From JALZUE01 sp051251725 (GTDB lineage: Bacteria; Pseudomonadota; Gammaproteobacteria; Enterobacterales; Alteromonadaceae): a DNA stretch of 64,000 bases. Numbering within the stretch: the first letter of the stretch is position 1; every line of letters begins with the position of its first letter. The stretch covers positions 52,170 through 116,169 of the forward strand of contig JBPOFN010000011.1 of the NCBI GenBank assembly GCA_051251725.1. Reading direction: 5' to 3'. Below are positions 47,762-55,665 of the stretch, piece by piece. The translations under genes were made by a program, and so were the position numbers. The notes beneath the pieces were generated by a model that searched no databases, was not told the DNA's origin, and saw only the letters and a list, made by a program, of their open reading frames with translations.

Positions 47762-48340
47762 ATGGAACCTACAGAACACGAGCATAATCGTGTTTCTGAT
47801 CGGTTGTCACAACTTGAAGATAGTGAGTTAGTGCGTATAGCCAAACTACAACTTCCTTATGTGACGACGGCCTATGAGGTGCTTTTTCATCGATACCATA
47901 AACCGCTAGTAAAAGTTTGTTACCGGTATTTACGGTCAATAGAAGAAGCTGAGGAAACGGTTAGTGACACTATGTTTAAGGTGTTTAATAACATAACTCG
48001 TTTTGAACACCGCGCCAGTTTTAAAACCTGGATTTATAAAATTGCCCATAATTTATCGATGTCTAAACTGCGTAAAAAACAGTTAGCGTTAGTTGATTTA
48101 AATGAAGCAAAACACATTCCTGTACAAGAAAAGAACGAGGTAGATGATGCAAGTAAATCAACCATTGATCTTTGGCTTGACTCGCTTAGTGTCGAAGACA
48201 GAACCATTATTGTTTTTAGAGTCGTTGGTGGCTTGGAATTTTCTGAAATTGCCGATATTGTTGAACTAAAACTCAGTGCCGTAAAAATGCGTTTTAAACG
48301 CGCGCTGGATAAAATAGAGCAAGCTAAAGGTAAACGGTAG
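47762..48340 (+). CDS. ECF-type RNA polymerase sigma factor
   Basis: The 192-residue protein has sigma region 2 (about residues 45-100: YHKPLVKVCYRYLRS, AEETVSDTMFKVF, FKTWIYKIAHNL) and region 4 (about 135-185: LSVEDRTIIVFRVVGGLEFSEIADI). It should direct transcription of a small regulon. No recognisable anti-sigma gene follows; the next gene encodes a LapA-like membrane protein. It is transcribed with the upstream channel gene, which suggests envelope or osmotic stress, an inference from context. Confidence 0.92.
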   Translation: MEPTEHEHNRVSDRLSQLEDSELVRIAKLQLPYVTTAYEVLFHRYHKPLVKVCYRYLRSIEEAEETVSDTMFKVFNNITRFEHRASFKTWIYKIAHNLSMSKLRKKQLALVDLNEAKHIPVQEKNEVDDASKSTIDLWLDSLSVEDRTIIVFRVVGGLEFSEIADIVELKLSAVKMRFKRALDKIEQAKGKR

Positions 48341-48399
48341 CAATAAGCCAGCACCTGTAATATAGCCCAGTTTTACAATGATTAAACAGGATGAAATTT

Positions 48400-48618
48400 A
48401 TGAAAATTAAAATGATTATCTACGGGGTTTTACTCTTTTTATTTGCCACTTTTATTATTCAAAATATCGAAGTGGTTAATCTTAAGTTTTTGTTTTGGGA
48501 CATTCAAATGCCGCGCGCTATCTTACTATTTATCACCTTCGCCTTAGGGGCAGGGTTTTGGGCGCTGTTACCTTTTGTTAAAACACATGCCAAAGCAGAC
48601 GCTAAAGCTGAAAAATAA
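48400..48618 (+). CDS. LapA-domain (DUF1049) small membrane protein
   Basis: The 72-residue protein has two hydrophobic helices (about 4-22 and 40-60) separated by the LapA-type segment NIEVVNLKFLFWDIQMP. The ATG at 48400 is chosen because AGGA lies at a proper distance; the ATG at 48391 is directly against that ribosome site. E. coli LapA takes part in lipopolysaccharide assembly control together with LapB. No lapB is adjacent here. It is the last gene of the sigma-factor operon. Confidence 0.85.
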   Translation: MKIKMIIYGVLLFLFATFIIQNIEVVNLKFLFWDIQMPRAILLFITFALGAGFWALLPFVKTHAKADAKAEK

Positions 48619-48644
48619 AATAGAAAGGTAAAACGCGACATTCT

Positions 48645-48980
48645 TTAATTAGCCATCTTTGGCGCAAAGATAATAATCGCCATGCCAATTAACGCAACAG
48701 CGCCGCCGACCAAATCCCACACAGTTGGTTTAATGCCATCAACAGCCCAAAGCCATATAATAGCGACAAAAATATAAACCCCGCCATAAGCTGCATATAC
48801 TCGGCCTGCCGCTGTTGGGTGAAGTGACAACAGCCATGCAAACAAAGCTAAACTTAGCGCTGCTGGCAGCAGTAATAAAATACTTTTATCTTGCTTTAGC
48901 CACAAATAAGGTAAATAACACCCGAGTATTTCCGCGATTGCGGTCACGATAAAAAGTGCGATAGTTTTAAGTTCAAACAT
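48645..48980 (-). CDS. ynfA: YnfA/UPF0060 family four-helix membrane protein
   Basis: The 111-residue protein has four helices and the family features AEILGCYLPYLWL near residue 16 and GRVYAAYGGVYI near residue 60. YnfA proteins are related to the small multidrug resistance exporters, and drug export has been reported for some enterobacterial members. Convergent with the sigma-factor operon, with 26 bases between stops. Confidence 0.92.
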   Translation of the reverse strand: MFELKTIALFIVTAIAEILGCYLPYLWLKQDKSILLLLPAALSLALFAWLLSLHPTAAGRVYAAYGGVYIFVAIIWLWAVDGIKPTVWDLVGGAVALIGMAIIIFAPKMAN

Positions 48981-49057
48981 AAGCTAAGTTTCTTAATATT
49001 TATCTTGTGTGTATATGCTGTATAAATGGTTTTTATTAACCCCAGGCGATTAAACAG

Positions 49058-49426
49058 TTAGTAAAACGTTAGGGTTAATTGGCAGTCAATATACTTAAGC
49101 ATGCGATTTACAATCTCAGGTATTGCGATGCTATTATTTTTCGGGGGAATTACCTTATCACCTTTATCAGCGCCTGGTAGTTCAGTTAGCTTAGCGCTAA
49201 GTAAAATATCACAGTCATCAAGTTCTATTCTTTGGCGCACCACATAATCATTGATCAGATCAAAATTTTCAGAGGTTAAAGGAATAGCGCCAACGTATTG
49301 CTTGTTTTCAACTTGCTCTTGATATGTTGCGCCGATGATTTCACGCACTAAGGTAAACGCTTGAAATTTATCTAAGCGGGTAAACCTGAAACTTATCGCT
49401 ATTTCCGACTTTACATTGTTTGTCAT
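49058..49426 (-). CDS. Hypothetical soluble protein
   Basis: The 122-residue protein has no signal peptide or helix spanning a membrane. It looks globular and acidic, with KSEIAISFRFTRLDKFQAF near the N terminus and a hydrophobic LKYIDCQLTLTFY end. The ATG at 49426 is used; a TTG five codons upstream is possible and neither has a clear ribosome site. No domain recognised. Confidence 0.65.
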   Translation of the reverse strand: MTNNVKSEIAISFRFTRLDKFQAFTLVREIIGATYQEQVENKQYVGAIPLTSENFDLINDYVVRQRIELDDCDILLSAKLTELPGADKGDKVIPPKNNSIAIPEIVNRMLKYIDCQLTLTFY

Positions 49427-49517
49427 ATGATTATTGTTCAATGTGTAAAATTCAAAAGTTGATGTGCCCTATTAATCTTTTATTATTTTTATTAGCGTTT
49501 TATGACCGTTTTTAGGT

Positions 49518-49937
49518 TTATTTGTTTAACTTATATTTTAGCCATAATTTATAAAAAACGGCATTGCAGCTCGCATTATCATCCATGATCCCGTCGCGAT
49601 CACAATCTGATCCGGTCAGCGATTTCATCACCACTTCACCATGTTTTTTTACGTCACTTTGCTCCGGTTGCACAATAACCGTAACTTGTGGTGAACTGTC
49701 AATAAAGTCGGCAACATCTTGGTATAACAAAAATTCTTGCGCTGAAATTATCTCAGTGATCGGCCTTTTGTTAGGCTCAAAATCTCTTGGTTTATTCTCT
49801 GCGGTTTGTTTAGTTTTGTGAATAATAACAGGAGGTGATTTTACGAACGTAGCCTCCGTAGCTTCGGTTTGAGCTGCAGTTATATTCGGCATGGCAAAGT
49901 ACCATAGGCTCGAAATAGTCATCACAAAATACTTCAT
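49518..49937 (-). CDS. Exported hypothetical protein with a calcium-loop-like motif
   Basis: The 139-residue protein has a signal peptide (about residues 1-22, ending NITAA). The mature part is polar and proline-rich. Near the C terminus is SDCDRDGIMDDNASCN, a DxDxDG-type acidic loop flanked by two cysteines, as in thrombospondin type 3 or dockerin-like calcium sites. It may be disulfide-linked in the periplasm. Family and role unknown. Confidence 0.7.
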   Translation of the reverse strand: MKYFVMTISSLWYFAMPNITAAQTEATEATFVKSPPVIIHKTKQTAENKPRDFEPNKRPITEIISAQEFLLYQDVADFIDSSPQVTVIVQPEQSDVKKHGEVVMKSLTGSDCDRDGIMDDNASCNAVFYKLWLKYKLNK

Positions 49938-50020
49938 TTATTCCTCTAAAAACAAAAGTTAAATGCCATGAACGAGGCAACAAGTTATCTGCATCATTCA
50001 GCTAAGTCAGGGGTGTTTTT

Positions 50021-50050
50021 ATTTAAAAATATTTAAAAATGTTTAAAAAC
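50021..50050. repeat. Three tandem 10-base AT-rich units
   Basis: The sequence reads ATTTAAAAAT twice and then GTTTAAAAAC. The 10-base phasing of A tracts would favour bent DNA. It lies upstream of the exported-protein gene (start 49937) and just downstream of the solute-binding gene, so it may support the promoter of the former. Confidence 0.6.
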
Positions 50051-50120
50051 ATCAACTTAAGTGATTTTAAACGACAACAGTAACGCAACACAGTTAATTA
50101 ATATTATTTGGGAGTCGAAA

Positions 50121-50999
50121 TTACATTTGATACCAAAGTGCTTGATCCGCTAACAACGCTTTGTCAGTGTAATAAGGGTTATCAATGTTAATCACTTTTC
50201 GGTTTTTTAGATCTGCTCGTTTTATATCATCAGCATAATATTTTCTTAATATCTGATCTAATTCGCCATTGTCTAACATCATAGTTAAGCCTTTTTCTAT
50301 TCTTTGGGCAATACGAGGATACGTTGGTGAAATATAAACATATGTCGGCATCGGTAGGTGTAACACTAATCTAGGCTCGATAACAACATTGGGTATTAAA
50401 TGCTGACGCGCGGCTAACTCATCAAAAACCTCATAAATTGCCCGCGGTATATAATTGAAGCGATGAGCATTGAGTAATGAAAACAAGCCATTAAAGTTTT
50501 GTGTTGCTACTAATTCCATGCCAGTGTATTTAAATACCTCAGTGGTTACCCAACCGTTTCTAACCCCTGCGGTAAGTTGTTTTAAATCAGCTAATGTTTC
50601 AACTTGCGAAAATAGTGCTAAATCGGCTTTATGTATCAGTAGTAATCGATAATTTAACAACCCTCTTCTGATCGGAATTTTTATCGCGAGCGTTTTTTTA
50701 TTCCATTCGTCAGAGGCGGCAGAGATATAAATATTACTGATCTCACCTTTAATGACCACAGGTAAGGCTCGGTGACGGTTCATGTTGATATCTAATCTTC
50801 TAAATTCATACGGGCCGTATTCTGGAATAGTTAGCTCAAGCGAGCGTTTGATGACTTCATTTTTATGGGCGGAGCGTTTGTCTTTTAGTATTGATTCACT
50901 ATCGGTAATTTTAATAATATCGAGCGCTAAGGCTTTATTCGCTAAAAATAAAGTTAAACAAAGTACCGCTATATAAAAAATTGCTTTAATTTTTAACAT
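50121..50999 (-). CDS. Periplasmic solute-binding protein (SBP family 3)
   Basis: The 292-residue protein has a signal peptide (about residues 1-25, ending NKALA) and a bacterial extracellular solute-binding type 3 fold, with TLADLKQLTAGVRNGW near the middle and a C-terminal DNGELDQILRKYYADD. No transporter permease or ATPase genes are near. Such orphan proteins are common in Alteromonadales and may feed a sensor or have lost their transporter. Ligand unknown. Confidence 0.82.
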   Translation of the reverse strand: MLKIKAIFYIAVLCLTLFLANKALALDIIKITDSESILKDKRSAHKNEVIKRSLELTIPEYGPYEFRRLDINMNRHRALPVVIKGEISNIYISAASDEWNKKTLAIKIPIRRGLLNYRLLLIHKADLALFSQVETLADLKQLTAGVRNGWVTTEVFKYTGMELVATQNFNGLFSLLNAHRFNYIPRAIYEVFDELAARQHLIPNVVIEPRLVLHLPMPTYVYISPTYPRIAQRIEKGLTMMLDNGELDQILRKYYADDIKRADLKNRKVINIDNPYYTDKALLADQALWYQM

Positions 51000-51372
51000 C
51001 GAGTGACAGAGACCCCATTGCTACTTAGTTAATTTGTAACATATCACAGCATTGATTGCATTAATCTCGGTTTAAAGTAGCGGTTTGTAATGCAACTGTT
51101 TGATGTTAATAATAGTGAAAAATGCATAAGAAACTAAGGCTTTTTTGCTAAGTATCGCTCGTACTAAATTTAGAACGTTTTATTTTACGAGCTTGAAAAT
51201 AATCTACGAGGTAAAGTTAACGCTAGCAGGTGTTTTTATCTCACTCATTTTTTATCTTAATAACTTTTAATCGCAATAATAAAAATAATGAACAAGATAA
51301 AACACTTGTTAGCTAGTTATCTGTTACTTTACCTATGCTAGCAATTTAACTATATGTCTATCAAACGTAAAA
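51000..51372. other. Intergenic region without a recognisable gene
   Basis: The 373 bases between the MlaC-like gene and the solute-binding gene (both minus strand) contain several short A/T tracts and the promoter of the latter. No reading frame, tRNA, repeat family or clear hairpin terminator was found. Confidence 0.5.
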
Positions 51373-51981
51373 TTAGTTTTTATATTTACTGTTGATCGTC
51401 TTTAACTTTTCCAACGTTGGCTGAATGCCAATGGTTGAAATGCTTTTATTAATTTCGACTTGTTTACTTTGTAACAAGCTAATGCCTTCAATCACAATGT
51501 CGTAAATTTGCCATTCACTACCGTCAATCAATAACCATTTAGTAACCGCGTTAACTGACTTATTTGGACCAGTAATTTCAATAGTCACTTCAGCCATTTT
51601 ACCCGAAGGTTGTAGTTTAGCTTTTTCGACCAATATTTTTTCATTCTTGTAATGGATTAATACATTGGCATAACTCGATAATAAGTTGGTCGTTAATTCA
51701 TTAATATATTGTACTTTTTGCTCATCCGACATTTTAACTAAATGTTTGCTTAATACTTTATAAGTAAAGTATTTGGTATTCGACATTGGTAATAGTTCGT
51801 TATCTAATATTTTTTTTACGCTTACCGCCGTTAATTTTTGCTCGCTATATAACTTAGCGAGTGACTTTTCTAGATTAGCCATTAATACTTTCGCTGTATC
51901 ATCTAACGAGGCCGTATACGAAAAACTATGACTGCTAAATAATATGGCGCTAAATAAAAATATAAGTTTTATGTATTTCAA
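51373..51981 (-). CDS. MlaC/Ttg2D-like phospholipid-binding periplasmic protein
   Basis: The 202-residue form starts at TTG 51981 (MKYIKLIFLFSAILFSS), which has an AGGGA ribosome site and yields a proper signal peptide; the open frame extends to ATG 52020 without either. The mature domain has MlaC family features (VKKILDNELLPM, KHLVKMSDEQKVQYINELTTNLL, WQIYDIVIEGISLLQ). MlaC carries phospholipids between MlaA and MlaFEDB. None of those genes is adjacent, and the gene is instead linked to a DUF21 membrane protein, so the partner is unclear. Confidence 0.85.
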   Translation of the reverse strand: MKYIKLIFLFSAILFSSHSFSYTASLDDTAKVLMANLEKSLAKLYSEQKLTAVSVKKILDNELLPMSNTKYFTYKVLSKHLVKMSDEQKVQYINELTTNLLSSYANVLIHYKNEKILVEKAKLQPSGKMAEVTIEITGPNKSVNAVTKWLLIDGSEWQIYDIVIEGISLLQSKQVEINKSISTIGIQPTLEKLKTINSKYKN

Positions 51982-52019
51982 TATGTTGTTCCCTGATAAT
52001 AAGAAAAATTGCACAAGCA

Positions 52020-53051
52020 TTAACCCATATTAACTTGTGGCTGCATGCCTTTTAAGAGTAAGCCAAAAATATCAGCTCCGGTAATAATTCTTTTGTTCTC
52101 GCCCCAGACTAATAAAACATCACGCTCAATAGCACCATCAAATGACTTATCAGTAGACTCACCCACTTTCATTTTAATTATCGCATTATTTAACATAGTA
52201 CCCTCATCAGTAATAATAGTTGGTCGATGGCAAAAGTGGTACGGGTCAAACTTATCGGTTTCGAAAAACGCCGCTCTTAATAAACCGTCGGCATCAACCA
52301 CTAATAATGGCTCTGCTGCTTCATTGGTTAATACTACCCAGCGATGGCCGGATTTATTTAATAATTTTAAAAATTCACTGTCTTGTGGTTTACCTATTTC
52401 AGGGATCAGCGGTAAGTCCATTGTCGTTGGTAAGGCGATAATAGAGTCTGGGTCCATTAACTCACCTTCTTGGGCAACCGAAATTTTGTCTAATTTAAAA
52501 AAGTTTAATGCGCCAATGCCTTCAACATGATTAATGTCTGTTTCTTCTGCTTCAATATGTTTTCTAATAATACTACTAAGCTCACTCTCCGCTAAGTAAG
52601 TAATACCTTCTTTGCCTAACCAGCCGTCTAATATTATCGCTGTTGGTTTGGCTACCGGATAAAATAAGATTTGATAAAAACGGATAACCGGCGATAACAT
52701 GCTACCCATTTTCAACGCATTACGTGAAAAATAAGCTTGCGGCGTGATCTCACCAATAACCGTGATGGCGATGGTTGAAAACATAAATGAGCTAATGCCC
52801 GCTAAAACTGAATCAGAAAGTAAGGTTAATAAAACATTAATACCAACATTACCCCATAAAATGGTAGTTAATAAAAAGTTGGAATCGCTACGCAGCGCCA
52901 ATACTTTTTTAGCCGCTGGGTTGCCTTTAGCTGATTCAACCTCAAGCTGTAATCGGCTTAATGAAAATAAGGCAATATTTAATCCTGAAAATATTGCTGA
53001 TTGAGAAATACAAAGCGCTATCCCAATCCAAAGTAGTATATCTAACGACAT
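52020..53051 (-). CDS. DUF21/CNNM-domain membrane protein with CBS-like region
   Basis: The 343-residue protein has a CNNM (DUF21) transmembrane domain (about residues 1-180; SGLNIALFSLSRLQLE, and ITVIGEITPQAYFSR, the latter containing the conserved acidic-proline motif) followed by a cytoplasmic CBS-pair-like region (about 190-340). Relatives include CorC/YfjD and eukaryotic CNNM magnesium transporters. The CorC_HlyC C-terminal domain is absent. An AGGTGA ribosome site precedes the ATG. It lies divergently from corA and near mgtE, consistent with divalent-cation handling. Confidence 0.87.
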   Translation of the reverse strand: MSLDILLWIGIALCISQSAIFSGLNIALFSLSRLQLEVESAKGNPAAKKVLALRSDSNFLLTTILWGNVGINVLLTLLSDSVLAGISSFMFSTIAITVIGEITPQAYFSRNALKMGSMLSPVIRFYQILFYPVAKPTAIILDGWLGKEGITYLAESELSSIIRKHIEAEETDINHVEGIGALNFFKLDKISVAQEGELMDPDSIIALPTTMDLPLIPEIGKPQDSEFLKLLNKSGHRWVVLTNEAAEPLLVVDADGLLRAAFFETDKFDPYHFCHRPTIITDEGTMLNNAIIKMKVGESTDKSFDGAIERDVLLVWGENKRIITGADIFGLLLKGMQPQVNMG

Positions 53052-53272
53052 TAGTTCACCTGTTATAAATCGTAATGGATAGTCTGAAGACTATAATGCT
53101 GCAAGAGTATATTGCTCTGACAGATTAATAAATCTTTATATTTTGTTCTGTTTGATAAATTTTTTTGATTAGCTTGATTGATATTTATTTCTATAGGTTT
53201 ATTTATAATTAGTATATAAAGCTATTATTAATAGAGAATGCCCAACGTTCGATTCAAAATAAAGAGATAACC

Positions 53273-54241
53273 ATGATTAAATGTATGTTATTAAACAAGA
53301 ATGAAGACACAGTTTATGGCGACGAGTCATTAATTGAGGTCTGGAGAAGTAAGCCTGGTTCTTATATTTGGGTTGATATTGACTCGCATGATCTTGAACA
53401 AGAAAGATTAATTTTAAAAAGCTTAAACTGCCATAATTTGGCGGTTCAAGATGCCCAACGGGATCGCCATCCACCGAAAATAGAACTTTTTGATAATTAT
53501 ATTTTTATGCTATACCGCGGCATCTTTGAACCTAAAGATGATTTATTGTTTGAGCATTTACAAATTTCGATGTTTGTTGGTGTTGATATCTTAATTACTC
53601 GTCATCCAAAGAGTTCACTTTCTATTAATAATTTATTTACCGCTGAGGGAGCAAAATATTTAAAACGTAGCCCGATCACATTAGCGCTACGTATTTTCCA
53701 TTATAGCTGTGGTATTTATCTACAAAAATTATTTGAGTTTGAAAATAAATTAGAAGCCATTGAAGACGCTTTTCAAAAAGGTGGCGACGATAAAATGATG
53801 CAAGAGATCACTTTATATCGCTCACGCTTAATTAAATTAAAACGGACCTTTAGCTACCATGGCAATATTGGTGCTGAATTAAAAATATTAATCTCAGATG
53901 AAACGCCGATCATTAATCAAGCTGAGTTTCATACCGTCACTGATGTCCACGAACGTATAGAACGTTTATTAAGTTTGTCGCAAATGCATTACGATATTTG
54001 TAGTGATTTGATTAATGGTTATTTGTCGATCACTTCTCATCAACTTAATGAAACCATGCGAGTATTAACAGTGATCACCGCAATTTTTATTCCGTTAGGG
54101 TTTTTAGCGGGTATTTATGGAATGAACTTTGATGTGATACCTGAGCTTAAAGTTGAAAACGGTTATTTCTTTTTACTGGGTTTTATGGCGTTTATTGCCA
54201 CTAGTTTGATTGTGTTATTTAAGAAGAAACGTTGGTTATAA
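53273..54241 (+). CDS. CorA-family divalent-cation transporter
   Basis: The 322-residue protein has a cytoplasmic funnel domain (about 1-255) and two C-terminal helices (about 262-280 and 295-315) with the signature GMN at residues 283-285 in the loop between them. Members move Mg2+, Co2+ or Zn2+; sequence alone does not separate CorA from ZntB. The following membrane protein starts in its stop codon (TAATG), so they are coupled. Confidence 0.92.
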   Translation: MIKCMLLNKNEDTVYGDESLIEVWRSKPGSYIWVDIDSHDLEQERLILKSLNCHNLAVQDAQRDRHPPKIELFDNYIFMLYRGIFEPKDDLLFEHLQISMFVGVDILITRHPKSSLSINNLFTAEGAKYLKRSPITLALRIFHYSCGIYLQKLFEFENKLEAIEDAFQKGGDDKMMQEITLYRSRLIKLKRTFSYHGNIGAELKILISDETPIINQAEFHTVTDVHERIERLLSLSQMHYDICSDLINGYLSITSHQLNETMRVLTVITAIFIPLGFLAGIYGMNFDVIPELKVENGYFFLLGFMAFIATSLIVLFKKKRWL

Positions 54242-54687
54242 TGTTCCTAAAGTATTTAACCATGAATATTCACAACAATGTCATTATTTCACTGTTCGCC
54301 GTTATTATTCTTGCTGCCGGTTACCATTTATCGGCTATCCATTTTATGGGGCAAGAATGGTTGTCACGTGCGGGCAGTTTGGTGGTGGTATTAGGGATAG
54401 TGTCAGGTTTTTCTGGCATTATTCAGGAGCGAATTTTAACCAGTAAATTGCGCATTCAAAAACGTATTGCGGTTATACAAAAAAAACGCAGATTACGATT
54501 AATGAATGCCGATCCAGCATTGGTTGAAAAGGAACTGGAAGATATTGAAACAAGCTTTTTAAATCAAACGTCAGAATTATTACAGATGATTAAGTTTAGT
54601 GTTGGTTTGATTGAAGGCGTGTTACTGATCCTAGGCACCATTATCTGGGGCTTTGGTGATTTAATTATTCGGTTAGTCGTTTCCTAG
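54241..54687 (+). CDS. Small membrane protein coupled to the CorA-type gene
   Basis: The 148-residue protein has two N-terminal helices (about 12-30 and 42-60), a charged coiled-coil segment with many Lys/Arg (about 68-110) and a C-terminal helix (about 120-145). The ATG at 54241 overlaps the corA-type stop by one base; TTG 54232 and ATG 54262 are alternatives. A role as an accessory of the cation channel is suggested only by the coupling. No domain recognised. Confidence 0.78.
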   Translation: MFLKYLTMNIHNNVIISLFAVIILAAGYHLSAIHFMGQEWLSRAGSLVVVLGIVSGFSGIIQERILTSKLRIQKRIAVIQKKRRLRLMNADPALVEKELEDIETSFLNQTSELLQMIKFSVGLIEGVLLILGTIIWGFGDLIIRLVVS

Positions 54688-54720
54688 AATAATCAGGAAG
54701 TTATTTAATTTCGTTTTAAT

Positions 54721-54770
54721 AACCGATCATCAAATTGTTTAAAATCAAATTTGGTGATCGGTTAGTTTAA
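54721..54770 (+). terminator. Hairpin terminator between convergent genes
   Basis: A 16-bp stem with one G-T pair (54721-54736 with 54748-54763) lies 33 bases after the CorA-partner stop and 84 bases from the convergent M23 gene stop. The T-rich flank on both sides suggests it works in both directions, though the T run on the plus strand is short. Confidence 0.7.
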
Positions 54771-54846
54771 TTATTTACGACTTATTCAGCGGTTAAAAAA
54801 CAGACCATTACAACTATCTAATTAACATTGCTTTTGTGAGCAGTCA

Positions 54847-55665
54847 TTAATGATTAGATGTTAACTTAAGCGCTAAGGCTGGATCTAATCTGACATCATG
54901 CCAGTTAATTCGCCAATCTAAATGTGGACCAGTCGCCCGACCGCTTTTACCAACCGCAGCCACCACTTGACCTTGCTTAACGACTTCACCTACTTTGACA
55001 TAAGACTGACTCAAATGTAAAAAGCTTGAGTTAATTCCGTGTCCATGATCAATGATCATTGTGCCGCCCGAATAAAACATATCAGGTTGCCATAACGTTA
55101 CCACACCATCAGCTGGTGCTTTGACTGGGTCGCCAATTTTACCCGCATAATCTAAACCGTAATGTGGACTACCCGCTTTACCATTATAAAAGCGTTGGCT
55201 ACCATAAACTCCGGTAATAGTGCCGTCAATCGGCGCAATAAAACCTTGTGCGAATGCGGTTAATTCACTTGATACCGCGCGCGCTGATTTAACTTGTGCG
55301 CTGTCTTGTTGCGAGCGTTTAACCGCTACCGGATTCGGGTTCATGATCGCTTTTTTAATGCCATTAACGCGCTGAATATTATATTCACGTTTGCTTGGCA
55401 CAAAACTTTTATTTGTTACCTCACCACTTGGCGAGATCACTTGCAGCTGATAAGTTTTTTTATCATCACGGGCAAAACCAAAAGCAAATTCACCTTGGGA
55501 CGATAATTTTAAACTTTGATCGTTTAATCTAACTTGGCTATTAGCTAAAGCTTTACCAACAATTAAACCACCTTGAGTAAATTCGCCGCTTAGTTTTAAA
55601 TCACCATTGGCAAAGCTTGGCGCGGAACATAACAATAAAAAGCTTAACGATAATTTTTTAAACAC
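54847..55665 (-). CDS. M23-family (LytM-type) peptidase-like periplasmic protein
   Basis: The 272-residue protein has a signal peptide (ending PSFA, residue about 19), an N-terminal beta domain (about 25-100) and a C-terminal M23 domain (about 145-265) with SPHYGLDYAG, the ligand pair H and D, and HLSQS. The final HxH of classical M23 peptidases is HLD in GPHLDW, so one zinc ligand or catalytic partner is changed from His to Asp. It may cleave peptidoglycan cross-links or be a regulator. Start is GTG 55665 with an AAGGAG site, overlapping the upstream QueD-like gene by 8 bases. Confidence 0.87.
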   Translation of the reverse strand: MFKKLSLSFLLLCSAPSFANGDLKLSGEFTQGGLIVGKALANSQVRLNDQSLKLSSQGEFAFGFARDDKKTYQLQVISPSGEVTNKSFVPSKREYNIQRVNGIKKAIMNPNPVAVKRSQQDSAQVKSARAVSSELTAFAQGFIAPIDGTITGVYGSQRFYNGKAGSPHYGLDYAGKIGDPVKAPADGVVTLWQPDMFYSGGTMIIDHGHGINSSFLHLSQSYVKVGEVVKQGQVVAAVGKSGRATGPHLDWRINWHDVRLDPALALKLTSNH

